A stretch of DNA of 64,000 nucleotides from Hyphomicrobium sp. (GCA_021732485.1 JAKFUV010000003.1:202999-266998), one strand, 5' to 3'. Numbered from the stretch's first letter, positions 27,801-38,206 are shown. Translations and numbers: made by a program. Notes: generated by a model from the letters alone, not told the origin.

Positions 27801-30800
27801 CCCGCGTGTGCGGGGAACGCTTCGGCCCCCACCATGGGAAGTCACGATTGAACGGTTCAGCCCCGCGTGTGCGGGGAACGCATGGCTTCGTCGGCCGCGA
27901 GATTGATGCCAAGCGGTTCAGCCCCGCGTGTGCGGGGAACGCCCACCAATCGTTCCAGGCTAACGGACTGAGATCGGTTCAGCCCCGCGTGTGCGGGGAA
28001 CGCACTTCCGCTTCCGGCCGATAGACGCGGAACACCGGTTCAGCCCCGCGTGTGCGGGGAACGCGGCGTTCTGCTTGATGCTCATTGATGCCAAACCGGT
28101 TCAGCCCCGCGTGTGCGGGGAACGCCCTCCCCTGACGGGCGCAGTAAGAATAAACTACGGTTCAGCCCCGCGTGTGCGGGGAACGCGTCCTCGATCAGGC
28201 CCGCGCTTTGATCGCAGACGGTTCAGCCCCGCGTGTGCGGGGAACGCTCTTCCAAATCACTCCACACTCAGCCCGCACGCGGTTCAGCCCCGCGTGTGCG
28301 GGGAACGCCCACACACTGCCGAGCAGGGTTTGCGATTTGCCGGTTCAGCCCCGCGTGTGCGGGGAACGCCTGGAACAGAGAGCGGCGATAATGTTCATGA
28401 GCGGTTCAGCCCCGCGTGTGCGGGGAACGCCTGTGCCAGGGGTACGGCATCGGCACGTCGGTCGGTTCAGCCCCGCGTGTGCGGGGAACGCGCATTACGC
28501 CGGCGTGGTTCTCAAGCGCTCATCGGTTCAGCCCCGCGTGTGCGGGGAACGCGACAGGAAACCGGAGAACGCGATGGCCGTTTCCGGTTCAGCCCCGCGT
28601 GTGCGGGGAACGCAAGTACGGCAAGCGCAAATAATTTGGAGGCGTCGGTTCAGCCCCGCGTGTGCGGGGAACGCCTGAGAACTCGCTGACGAACAACGCC
28701 GTGTCGCGGTTCAGCCCCGCGTGTGCGGGGAACGCTTTCATTGTTGGCGCGATCGATGCCTCGAAAGCGGTTCAGCCCCGCGTGTGCGGGGAACGCCCCT
28801 TCCCAAAATCCGAGTGGGTCCACCGGCACGGTTCAGCCCCGCGTGTGCGGGGAACGCGGTCCGATCTGGCGAAGATGTTTCCGCGCGCCCGGTTCAGCCC
28901 CGCGTGTGCGGGGAACGCTCCATCGGCGTTGATGAAATAAATCAGATTGGCGGTTCAGCCCCGCGTGTGCGGGGAACGCTTTTCAATTCCAAGGTCAACG
29001 ACGTTCGGGTTCGGTTCAGCCCCGCGTGTGCGGGGAACGCTCGTCGGCATCCTAGTTGCAGCTAATAACAATCGGTTCAGCCCCGCGTGTGCGGGGAACG
29101 CGTAAACGAGGCCAGAAGAACGGCCGCCAGTTCCGGTTCAGCCCCGCGTGTGCGGGGAACGCACCGGGCGCGCCCGTTCCCTGCACGCCGTGCTCGGTTC
29201 AGCCCCGCGTGTGCGGGGAACGCGTCTCACCGGGCACCACGCGGACGACGTCGAACGGTTCAGCCCCGCGTGTGCGGGGAACGCGAATTTGCCGGGAACG
29301 TCGTTTTGTTAGAGGCCGGTTCAGCCCCGCGTGTGCGGGGAACGCTTCGCGGGGCGGACCAAGACCAATCAGAAGCAGGGTTCAGCCCCGCGTGTGCGGG
29401 GAACGCCCGACCAAGTCGGTGCTGCGAGACATGAGTCCCGGTTCAGCCCCGCGTGTGCGGGGAACGCGTTTTGAACTTGCCGTCGGTCGCCTGCGGCACC
29501 GGTTCAGCCCCGCGTGTGCGGGGAACGCGAGGTGGCGCTACCGTGAAAGCCCTCGCAATTCGGTTCAGCCCCGCGTGTGCGGGGAACGCTTACATGAAGA
29601 AAGCAAACGGGCACGGGCGGCAGGTTCAGCCCCGCGTGTGCGGGGAACGCGCGGGCCGGTTCAACCTCGACATGCCGATTAACGGTTCAGCCCCGCGTGT
29701 GCGGGGAACGCACTTTGTGCGCAACGTCACCGTAGTGGCCGACCGGTTCAGCCCCGCGTGTGCGGGGAACGCGTGACGTAGATCGTGCTCATCGCCGTTG
29801 ATGACGGTTCAGCCCCGCGTGTGCGGGGAACGCTTGCTGCCGGAACTGGTTTTGCGCGCTGTTCAGGGTTCAGCCCCGCGTGTGCGGGGAACGCAGATTA
29901 CCGAGCGACCCGGCGCACCACACACGCGGTTCAGCCCCGCGTGTGCGGGGAACGCTTGGCGAATGGGCAATCTGACATGATACATCCCGGTTCAGCCCCG
30001 CGTGTGCGGGGAACGCGTTTTGTTTATGCGCAACGCCAACAACACGCCAGGTTCAGCCCCGCGTGTGCGGGGAACGCGTCAATTTGGTTCACGTAATTAA
30101 CCAAATGTTCGGTTCAGCCCCGCGTGTGCGGGGAACGCGTCAATTTGGTTCACGTAATTAACCAAATGTTCGGTTCAGCCCCGCGTGTGCGGGGAACGCT
30201 TTTTGACGGCACGAGCGTCCAAGCTCAAGTCCGGTTCAGCCCCGCGTGTGCGGGGAACGCCCTCGAAGTCGGCGTTGAATTGATCACAAACACGGTTCAG
30301 CCCCGCGTGTGCGGGGAACGCGCCTGAGCGCGATCCGAGGATTTCTGCTCGGCCGGTTCAGCCCCGCGTGTGCGGGGAACGCACCCACTTATGGGTTCCG
30401 ACTATCGCATCCGGTGGTTCAGCCCCGCGTGTGCGGGGAACGCTCGGGGACGTGGGACATTACGACGAACGTAGGCGGTTCAGCCCCGCGTGTGCGGGGA
30501 ACGCGTTATAGTCTAGCAGCTATATCGTGATACTAACGGTTCAGCCCCGCGTGTGCGGGGAACGCGTTATAGTCTAGCAGCTATATCGTGATACTAACGG
30601 TTCAGCCCCGCGTGTGCGGGGAACGCCCGCTCAAAGTCTTGCTCGATACGTTCGACCTCGGTTCAGCCCCGCGTGTGCGGGGAACGCGTCGCACGCAGCG
30701 ATACTGATGAGCGAAGTTGCGGTTCAGCCCCGCGTGTGCGGGGAACGCTTGTGGTGGGGAGGTGATGGGATATGGCAAGGCGGTTCAGCCCCGCGTGTGC

Positions 30801-31541
30801 GGGGAACGCGCGCCCGAAATGGCGCAACGCGGCGACATTGGCGGTTCAGCCCCGCGTGTGCGGGGAACGCGAGAACGGTTCCAGGATGCGATTGATGATT
30901 TGCGGTTCAGCCCCGCGTGTGCGGGGAACGCCTGCATTACGCGGTCTCCCGTTGCGGCAAATACGGTTCAGCCCCGCGTGTGCGGGGAACGCGGCTACAG
31001 TGTGCCGCCCAGCCTCGCTGATCGTGGTTCAGCCCCGCGTGTGCGGGGAACGCGCGCTTACGCGCTCGACCGTCACGCCCCAATGCGGTTCAGCCCCGCG
31101 TGTGCGGGGAACGCGTTTCCCGTCCCGCACCGAGTGAGCGCCTGACCGGTTCAGCCCCGCGTGTGCGGGGAACGCATAAACGCGCACGTTGCCATGCCGA
31201 TCGACGTCGGTTCAGCCCCGCGTGTGCGGGGAACGCGATGCCGTTCCATAGGCAACCGCAGAACAGAACGGTTCAGCCCCGCGTGTGCGGGGAACGCGTT
31301 GCAGCTTTCACCGCATCCGCCGTCATGCCCGGTTCAGCCCCGCGTGTGCGGGGAACGCCCGGAGAATTTCAATCCCGATAGCGGCATCACCGGTTCAGCC
31401 CCGCGTGTGCGGGGAACGCGCTTGGGAGGGGTGCCCGGTATTTGGCGGGGGCGGTTCAGCCCCGCGTGTGCGGGGAACGCGGGTTTTGGTCGCTGCCGTC
31501 TGGTGGCGCGCCCGGTTCAGCCCCGCGTGTGCGGGGAACGC
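21814..31541 (-). CRISPR. Type I-E CRISPR array, 160 repeats of 29 bp with 32-bp spacers
   Basis: The repeat on the plus strand begins CGGTTCAGCC and ends GCGGGGAACGC (29 bp). In crRNA sense it starts GCGTTCCCCG, forms a CCCCGC/GCGGGG hairpin and ends with the 8-nt handle CTGAACCG, as in type I-E. First repeat start 21814, last 31513; the distance is exactly 159 x 61 bp, and every junction I checked is in phase, giving 160 repeats and 159 spacers of 32 bp. The 28 inner bases look invariant throughout; only the first plus-strand base varies (12 repeats). Transcription is on the minus strand from the leader next to cas2, so spacers near 31.5 kb are newest and those near 21.8 kb oldest. Open frames across the array that repeat SAPRVRGT, FSPACAGN and QPRVCGER are artefacts of the 61-bp period. 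Confidence 0.99.
24315..24619 (-). repeat. Duplicated block of spacers inside the array
   Basis: Five consecutive spacers here (starting 24344, 24405, 24466, 24527, 24588) are identical to spacers starting 23124, 23185, 23246, 23368 and 23429. The first copy has one extra spacer (23307-23338) in the middle. The variant repeat base G at 23278 is also copied (24498). This is a segmental duplication 1220 bp apart, followed or accompanied by loss of one unit. Confidence 0.95.
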
Positions 31542-31646
31542 ACTTGGTTCCATCCCTTTGATGTCACGAGCAATTTACGATGTCAAAGAACGGTACCAAC
31601 ATGAACAACATTTCTATCACGCTGTGTCTGGTCTACTATTTACACT
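31542..31646 (-). promoter_or_regulatory. CRISPR leader
   Basis: The 105 bp between the last repeat and the cas2 stop are clearly richer in A+T than the array and hold the usual place of a type I-E leader. Reading the minus strand, a perfect -35 hexamer TTGACA occurs at 31581-31586, with only a weak -10 (CATCAA, 31558-31563) 17 bp on. I found no canonical IHF site. The leader-proximal repeat (31513-31541) is an ordinary full repeat. Confidence 0.75.
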
Positions 31647-32894
<1,248 letters not shown>

Positions 32895-32898
<4 letters not shown>

Positions 32899-33614
32899 AC
32901 ACGCCGAAGAAGCATGAGGCCATTGCCAAAGGCTTTAGCCGAGCCGAAGCCTGTAGCCAATTTTGAGAAAAATGTCGGGGGGTCGCTGACGGTGAGAACC
33001 CCTTCCAGGTCAATGACCGAAACGACGCCGCGCTCGCGACGGCGCTTTCGCTCGCGGTCGGCAATGTCGATTTGTCTATAGCTGCCAACCACGACGGCTT
33101 TTGGAGTGAAGCCCGCACGCGCCCCCTGTTCGGTGAGCCAGGCGCTGCCAGCCTCAGTCGCAACGCGATCGCGATGTTGCGCGCGGCCGGAAATTGGTAA
33201 CTTCGCGAGCCTGTCCATGACGACATCAACGCGTTTGCCGCGCTGACGTATGCCCGTTGCGTCCGGATCGTTTGCGCCCTTGCGGGCCACAGTTGGATTT
33301 GCGCGCAGAACAAAGCGCAGGTCATCGCCGACTTGAAGGGCCGGAGCAAACGGCTTTGTATCAAGCTCAAAGAGGTCCTTAGGATCGGCCGGAGGGCGCG
33401 TTGAGAGAATGAGATACTTACCGGCCCCATCGTCACGCCAAAGAAAGTCTCGTTTTGCATTTGGCACGTCTTGAAACAACAGCCAGACAAGCCGGTGCGC
33501 AAGAGCTGCGCGCTGATTTCCATCGTCAGGCATGAGTATCGGTGCAATGGCTGACAGCGTTTCGCCGTGGCCGGAACGAAGACGGGCTCGCGACAGAAAG
33601 AGTGGCAATGTCAT
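32895..33614 (-). CDS. cas6e: crRNA endonuclease Cas6e (CasE/Cse3)
   Basis: A 239-residue Cas6e, which cleaves the repeat hairpin to give crRNAs with an 8-nt 5' handle and stays in Cascade. The N-terminal region aligns with E. coli CasE: ALAHRLVWLLFQDVPNAKRD with the probable catalytic His at position 40, then LRFVLRANPTV, and near the C-terminus GVLTVSDPPTF and the Gly-rich loop GFGSAKAFGNGLMLL. Overlaps cas5e and cas1 by 4 bp each. Confidence 0.95.
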
Positions 33615-34372
33615 GCGCGGTCTCCCAACTTCGTCGGTTTGAGCAAAGCTTCAGCGCGCAAGCCGAAGCGCCATTTGGCGCGGCTTTCCGGAATATCGCG
33701 CCGTTGTTCGATGCGGTCAGTCAACTGGCGTGGCACGCTGTCGGCATCGGCGTAGATGCGCGCATCGGACTGCCGGGGGATCAGCCAATAGTCTTTTTGC
33801 AACTGCTTTTGCGTGTCTGTCTCGCCGGAGTCATAAAGAGTGAATGCGGCGGTTACGTCATCAGCACTTACTACACGCGGCGTCATCGGTAGCATCAGTA
33901 CGTTCGCCTTGCGCCCAGCAAAAGGCGTGAACACAGGCGCTTTCAAAGCTGTTGCAATGTCACCGAAACCTGGCAGCAACGGCTGCGCGCCAGAGGCCCA
34001 CAGCGCAATTGTGTAGTGCGACCCAGACCGCAGTTCGCGTCGTGATAAGATCGTGCGCAACTCGGTGTTGGCAACGGCAAGTTCGTCTGCGCGCGTCGCG
34101 AAACGGCGGTTGCGACGGGCGGGCGGTACCTGCGTGGTGTGATAATCCGTCTGAACGGTGCCGGCACTATCCACGCGGACAGCGAACCCGAGTGACGCGG
34201 CCAACTCGTTCTGACGTGTTTCCTCAGTGCGCTCAATCCCGAGCGCACCGGCGATCAGGCCGAGAACTTGCGATTTACTCGGCCGGTCCCAGGTAGGCCG
34301 CCGCTCCCCAACCGCCACGGCGCCAAACGAGGCGAGTGGAGCAGCAAGCGTGAAGACGAGATACTCTTTCAT
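33611..34372 (-). CDS. cas5e: Cascade subunit Cas5e (CasD)
   Basis: A 253-residue Cas5e. It opens with the family start YLVFTLAAPLASFGAVAVGE, then RRPTWDRPSKSQVLGLIAGA, and includes DYHTTQVPP and the RAMP-type core. It caps the 5' handle of the crRNA in Cascade. It lies 5 bp downstream of cas7e and overlaps cas6e by 4 bp. Confidence 0.95.
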   Translation of the reverse strand: MKEYLVFTLAAPLASFGAVAVGERRPTWDRPSKSQVLGLIAGALGIERTEETRQNELAASLGFAVRVDSAGTVQTDYHTTQVPPARRNRRFATRADELAVANTELRTILSRRELRSGSHYTIALWASGAQPLLPGFGDIATALKAPVFTPFAGRKANVLMLPMTPRVVSADDVTAAFTLYDSGETDTQKQLQKDYWLIPRQSDARIYADADSVPRQLTDRIEQRRDIPESRAKWRFGLRAEALLKPTKLGDRA

Positions 34373-34377
34373 GGGGC

Positions 34378-35439
34378 TTATTCCGCTGCTGCAAAGGCAA
34401 TTGCCTCAGCGAGCGAACCTTTGCCGGATGCAACATCCATGGTGTAGGCCACGCCATCGAAGCAGGGGCCGTAGGCATGGTTCATACCATCAGCGAGTTT
34501 GCCGAGTTCGGTGACCGACGCCGACAACAGGTCGTCACCACGCAAGGGCTTGAAGAACGCGGCGGCAAGGCTGCGTGGCTGCTGACTACCCTTTTCGATG
34601 CGCAGATGGCTGGCGCGCGACCGCGATGCGAAGCTCGCCTGCTTGCCAGTAGGCGATGCCGTGGCGAGGCCTTCGATCAAGCCAGCCAAGGCCTGTTCAG
34701 CGAGTTGTTTATTGCCACCGAGGTTTTTCAGCAGCAACGCACGGTCGACACACGTGTAGATGTAAAATACGCCCGACCCGAAGCCGAGTTCACCGATGAA
34801 GCCGGCGCCCGCATCTTCCGACGGCTTTTTCAGATCATCGACGGCGGTGTAGAAATCGTCCTCGACTTCGACGCGATGGGTGGTGATGGCGTGTGCGACT
34901 TGGACAGCGGCTTCTCGATTGAATTCTGGATTGTCGGCGAGCATGCGGCCGAACATGGCGATGTCGGCAGCGGTGTCACTCTTGCGCAAAATTGATTCAA
35001 CGAGATCGCCCGACTTGTCCGGTAGCTTCTTGCCGCCAGCCACTGCGTCGGCCAAATCGAATACGGCTTTGCGCTCTTCGGGACCGACAAATGCCAGCTG
35101 CTCAATGTACGCCGGATTTGCATCGGTCGTGGCTTTCAGCTTACCGAACACTTCCGCCATCTTACGTGCAGTTTCCAGTGATGCTACGGCCGAAAGCCCC
35201 TTGGCGACGAGATGAGCGCAGATGTCGGCCCCAAGACGTTGGGTACGCTCGCCATGATGGCCCGCCAAGCGGGTGCGGAATGCTTCGCTCGTGCGAATGG
35301 CGCGCTTCAAAGCTTGTGACGAAATTCGCAGACGCTCAGCACCGCCAAATTTCGCTGTCTTCGGGCGGCCGGTGTCGTCGCGATTGAGGTTAGACGGGGC
35401 ATAGATCGTCAATGCGTGGATTTGGATGAAACGGCTCAT
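34378..35439 (-). CDS. cas7e: Cascade backbone subunit Cas7e (CasC/Cse4)
   Basis: A 353-residue Cas7e that would polymerise along the crRNA spacer. It begins SRFIQIHALTIYAPSNLNRD, followed by RPKTAKFGGAERLRISSQAL and KRAIRTS, the family signature. I choose the ATG at 35437-35439, 4 bp after the cse2 stop and preceded by AGAAGG; the frame extends upstream to 35553 inside cse2 but that part has no homology. The family's thumb inserts between crRNA bases at every sixth position, which matters for the mismatch pattern described for the mini-array. Confidence 0.96.
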   Translation of the reverse strand: MSRFIQIHALTIYAPSNLNRDDTGRPKTAKFGGAERLRISSQALKRAIRTSEAFRTRLAGHHGERTQRLGADICAHLVAKGLSAVASLETARKMAEVFGKLKATTDANPAYIEQLAFVGPEERKAVFDLADAVAGGKKLPDKSGDLVESILRKSDTAADIAMFGRMLADNPEFNREAAVQVAHAITTHRVEVEDDFYTAVDDLKKPSEDAGAGFIGELGFGSGVFYIYTCVDRALLLKNLGGNKQLAEQALAGLIEGLATASPTGKQASFASRSRASHLRIEKGSQQPRSLAAAFFKPLRGDDLLSASVTELGKLADGMNHAYGPCFDGVAYTMDVASGKGSLAEAIAFAAAE

Positions 35440-35443
35440 TGGA

Positions 35444-36016
35444 TCAAACCTTCTCGGGTGCAGTGGTTTCGGTGGCGTCAATGTCCGGCGCGAAGAGACC
35501 CGCACCGTGGTATTCAAAGGCGAAACGTGTGCGGGCTTTGTCGCCTGCCCCATCGTCGGTCCAACTTAGAATGAGCTTTGCGAGATCGCGCACGTTGGCG
35601 GTGCGATCGAGCATGGCGACGACGCGGCGGAAGCTGGTCATGATCTCGTCGTCGGTGCGCGCCGCCATTAAGGCGCGGAAGCGGTTCGGTTTCAGCAGCG
35701 CGTCTTCGGGTTTGCCCTGTGGAGGGGCACCGATCGCAAGCGCGATTTTGCCGCCACCTTCTTTGCGCACATGGGCGAGAACTGCCGCCAAAGTGGCCGC
35801 GCGGCCCAAGTGCATATCATTGCGCGTTGAGAAGCCGAGCGCTTTGAACAGCTTGGCCGTTGCAGGCTCCATCGCCGCGTCGACCGGCGAACTGCAGCGC
35901 CGCAAACGCGCGAGGGCGGCGCGGTCACCGGGAAGTGTTTTACCTTCGATTTCGATGGGACCGAGGGTGCGCCACCATTTGTGGGCAGCGTCTGCCTGCG
36001 TTTTGAGATCGGTCAT
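35444..36016 (-). CDS. cse2: Cascade small subunit Cse2 (CasB)
   Basis: A 190-residue Cse2 with the usual features: KWWRTLGPIEIEGKTLPGDR followed by AALARLRRCSSP near the N-terminus, then FSTRNDMHLGRAATLAAVLA and RFRALMAARTDDEIMTSFRR. Two copies line the Cascade belly and stabilise the R-loop. Overlaps casA by 4 bp. Confidence 0.94.
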   Translation of the reverse strand: MTDLKTQADAAHKWWRTLGPIEIEGKTLPGDRAALARLRRCSSPVDAAMEPATAKLFKALGFSTRNDMHLGRAATLAAVLAHVRKEGGGKIALAIGAPPQGKPEDALLKPNRFRALMAARTDDEIMTSFRRVVAMLDRTANVRDLAKLILSWTDDGAGDKARTRFAFEYHGAGLFAPDIDATETTAPEKV

Positions 36017-37695
36017 GCGGCCCTCCTGTCTTTTTTGTCTTTCTTCGGTTTGGTTTCCGGCAGTGGCAATGCGAGAGATTTGAACAGACTGATGCCGGCC
36101 TTGCCGTAGCCGGTCAGCGCCAGCATCAGCATCTTGCGCCCGTTGATGACATCGACGATGCGCTTGCTCTCGGCGCTGCCGATGGGAACGGTGTCATCAA
36201 AGACGAGCAAGGCGTGTGTTCGGAGTTTCTGCAGCCAAACACCGCCGAGCTCTGTTCGAATGTCACCGTGCATGTCTTGCAGTTTGTCTTCGGGGACATC
36301 GAATTGTTCGGCAGCATCAGTGAGCGTTGCGAAAAACGCTGCCTCAGTGTCGGCCCAGAAGCGATCCCGCACCGGATACAGCACCGAACTATCACTGTCT
36401 GCCTTCGCACCCTCGCCGTAGAGGCCAATTTTGACAGAAGTTGTCAGTTGGCTAGCAACAAGCTTAGCGGACTCAATCAGTTTTTCGGCTTGTTCCCGGA
36501 TGAGCTGGTTGGCCGCGTCCGAACTGCCAACAATCAACGGCATCAACGCTTCGCCGAAATCGAGTGGTTTCATGTTGTCCATCGCGTAGCCAGCGACGAG
36601 GAGGCGTGCGTCCGACCAGACAACGGCATTCTTGCCGCGAAAAAAGCGCGCGCGGTGCTGGAACCTCTTCACGCAATCAGCAGGCAAGCGGCTGTTACCA
36701 TCAGCGCCGATGGCAAATCCAAGCCACTCGCGATAGCCGACACGCGCCGACTGCAAGTGCACGGGCAGATATTCGAGATCGGCAGGTTTGACTTTGTAGT
36801 AGGGGCTGAGCGGGTGGCCTTTGCTCCAGCCCACGTAATTTGTGCCCCACGGGCGTGTCACGTAGCGAGTGACAATGACGTCGTCGACGATGCCGAGGAG
36901 GTCGCAGAGGCGCTTGTCCGCATTCCGCATGAAGTCGAGCCGGATACGCCGTGGCATACCGAAGAATGCTTGTGCAGGGTGCACGTTCGCTGGGGCTGTT
37001 TGATCGCCGGATTTGTCTGACACCCGCGTGGGCATCAGCCATGGGAAAATGCGGCGCGCGTCCTCGGGCGTACCTGACATCTCATTCGGAACATTGGCCC
37101 ATAGCCGCTCCCAGAGCGTCGGTTCGCGGTCGCGAGGAGCGCCGGGTACAACCAACGTGGCCAAAGGCCCGCCGCCCCTCAACGACGTGCGATGCCCGGC
37201 ACCGCCCGATGGCGCACAGGTCTGCAGCGTTGCTAAAACGATGGCTGCACCTGCACGAGACAGAGTCTGGGTTTGGCCGCCCTTGACGAAGTGATCGGCA
37301 TTATCGCGCAAGGTGCTGACGCCGGGGGCATCAATCAGCAGACCGGAAATGGGACCGGCTTCTCCCTCGATCTCTTGGAGGTCTTGAAAGAAACGTGGGC
37401 TGTCGCCATCGAGAATGAGTGCTTGAGCGAATGGCGCGAAGGCCGCTTGCAGTTCGTCTTCGCTTGGCGGCGCGTTGAACCGCTCCAACCATTCGTCGTC
37501 ATCTTTCGGTCCGATAGCGACCGCCAACATGCCGATCAAAAACTCGGTCAGGCTGATGTCGCAGTCGGGCCGTCCTGTTGAGATGCGCAGAATGTCAGAG
37601 CGTGAAATATCGCAGAGGCGCACGAAGGCGCTTTTGCCTGACGTGAGGGCGACGTGGAGCCACGGCTGCTCGACGAGCGAAAATTGCTCTGGCAT
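36013..37695 (-). CDS. cse1: Cascade large subunit Cse1 (CasA, Cas8e)
   Basis: A 560-residue Cas8e, the PAM-recognising large subunit. It begins EQFSLVEQPWLHVALTSGKS; further landmarks are GGPLATLVVPG, LWERLWANV, FPWLMPTRVSDKSGDQT and HPAQAFFGMPRRIRLD, and HPLSPYYKVKPADLEYLPVH. The length is within the family range (E. coli 502). It starts 82 bp after the end of the small HTH gene, in the same transcript by position; no strong ribosome site is visible. Confidence 0.95.
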   Translation of the reverse strand: MPEQFSLVEQPWLHVALTSGKSAFVRLCDISRSDILRISTGRPDCDISLTEFLIGMLAVAIGPKDDDEWLERFNAPPSEDELQAAFAPFAQALILDGDSPRFFQDLQEIEGEAGPISGLLIDAPGVSTLRDNADHFVKGGQTQTLSRAGAAIVLATLQTCAPSGGAGHRTSLRGGGPLATLVVPGAPRDREPTLWERLWANVPNEMSGTPEDARRIFPWLMPTRVSDKSGDQTAPANVHPAQAFFGMPRRIRLDFMRNADKRLCDLLGIVDDVIVTRYVTRPWGTNYVGWSKGHPLSPYYKVKPADLEYLPVHLQSARVGYREWLGFAIGADGNSRLPADCVKRFQHRARFFRGKNAVVWSDARLLVAGYAMDNMKPLDFGEALMPLIVGSSDAANQLIREQAEKLIESAKLVASQLTTSVKIGLYGEGAKADSDSSVLYPVRDRFWADTEAAFFATLTDAAEQFDVPEDKLQDMHGDIRTELGGVWLQKLRTHALLVFDDTVPIGSAESKRIVDVINGRKMLMLALTGYGKAGISLFKSLALPLPETKPKKDKKDRRAA

Positions 37696-37777
37696 GGTGT
37701 TATATCCGAAGTTAGGAGAAAAATTTTGGAATCGCCGCCGCCCTGTCAGATGGACGACAGAGCGGCAGGAACAATCG

Positions 37778-38038
37778 TCAGTGGCTCTCGCCTACCGGTC
37801 GAGGTGGAAGCAGATCCAAAGGCGCAGCACGCACTTCTGCAAACTTTTGCCCTGTTGAAATCTCAGAAATGCGACCAGAGTTGACTCTAAAACGAGCCGC
37901 AATGTCGGACTGCCGATCACCACGATCGAGCATGCCCTTCACCAATGCAGCGTCTTCGCCAGACAGTCGGCGTCCGCTGGATTTCGCTCTGCGTCGACGA
38001 CGGGGCTGACTATTGGGCGTAGGTGTGCTATTTTCCAT
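37778..38038 (-). CDS. Small basic helix-turn-helix protein, first gene of the Cascade operon
   Basis: An 86-residue protein encoded between cas3 and casA. A very basic N-terminal arm (SQPRRRRRAKSSGRR) precedes a helix-turn-helix: LSGEDAALVKGMLDRGDRQS, DIAARFRVNSGRISEISTGQ. I recall similar short HTH frames in other alphaproteobacterial genomes, but not an established cas function. The ATG at 38036-38038 follows GAAGG at good spacing. It is the first gene after the predicted operon promoter (38148-38176) and near a 16-bp palindrome and a hairpin, so I infer that it is a transcriptional regulator of the cas genes, possibly of its own operon. It shows no other domain. Confidence 0.7.
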   Translation of the reverse strand: MENSTPTPNSQPRRRRRAKSSGRRLSGEDAALVKGMLDRGDRQSDIAARFRVNSGRISEISTGQKFAEVRAAPLDLLPPRPVGESH

Positions 38039-38108
38039 AGGATGCCTTCGTTGTGGGGTCGCGCTCGGCCGCCAAGCATGATCGCGTTTCCGCAGTTGGT
38101 TTCATCAT

Positions 38109-38143
38109 TCAGGCTCTGAAGGCAAATTGCTTTCGGAGCCTGA
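38109..38143 (-). promoter_or_regulatory. Inverted repeat in the 5' leader of the Cascade operon transcript
   Basis: A perfect 8-bp inverted repeat (TCAGGCTC at 38109-38116 and GAGCCTGA at 38136-38143) lies between the predicted -10 box and the HTH start codon. It could be an operator for a dimeric regulator or an mRNA hairpin. Confidence 0.5.
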
Positions 38144-38147
38144 GCCC

Positions 38148-38176
38148 TTTTTAGTCTACAGTTTCGCAACAGTCAA
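38148..38176 (-). promoter_or_regulatory. Predicted sigma-70 promoter of the HTH-casABCDE-cas1-cas2 operon
   Basis: On the minus strand TTGACT (38171-38176) is followed after exactly 17 bp by TAAAAA (38148-38153), 5/6 and 4/6 matches to the consensus hexamers. Transcription would start near 38141, giving a leader of about 100 nt before the HTH gene. It is the best promoter pair in the 266-bp gap. Confidence 0.6.
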
Positions 38177-38206
38177 TCCCTCAATCACCCTAATAACTAA
38201 GTACTT
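38172..38206 (-). promoter_or_regulatory. Partial protospacer for the mini-array spacer, with AAG PAM
   Basis: On the minus strand, AAG at 38204-38206 is followed from 38203 downward by a sequence matching the crRNA-sense spacer of the mini-array. Positions 1-5, 7, 8, 10, 11, 13-17 and 19 are identical. Mismatches are at 6, 9, 12 and 18, and pairing is lost from 20 on. Positions 6, 12 and 18 are the bases displaced from pairing in type I-E Cascade. The site overlaps the upstream part of the -35 box. Confidence 0.8.

Noticed and set aside
21828..31604. Dozens of long open frames with repeated SAPRVRGT, FSPACAGN and QPRVCGER peptides
   Set aside because: They arise because the CRISPR repeat has no stop codon in the plus frames and the 61-bp period cycles through all three frames; they are not proteins.
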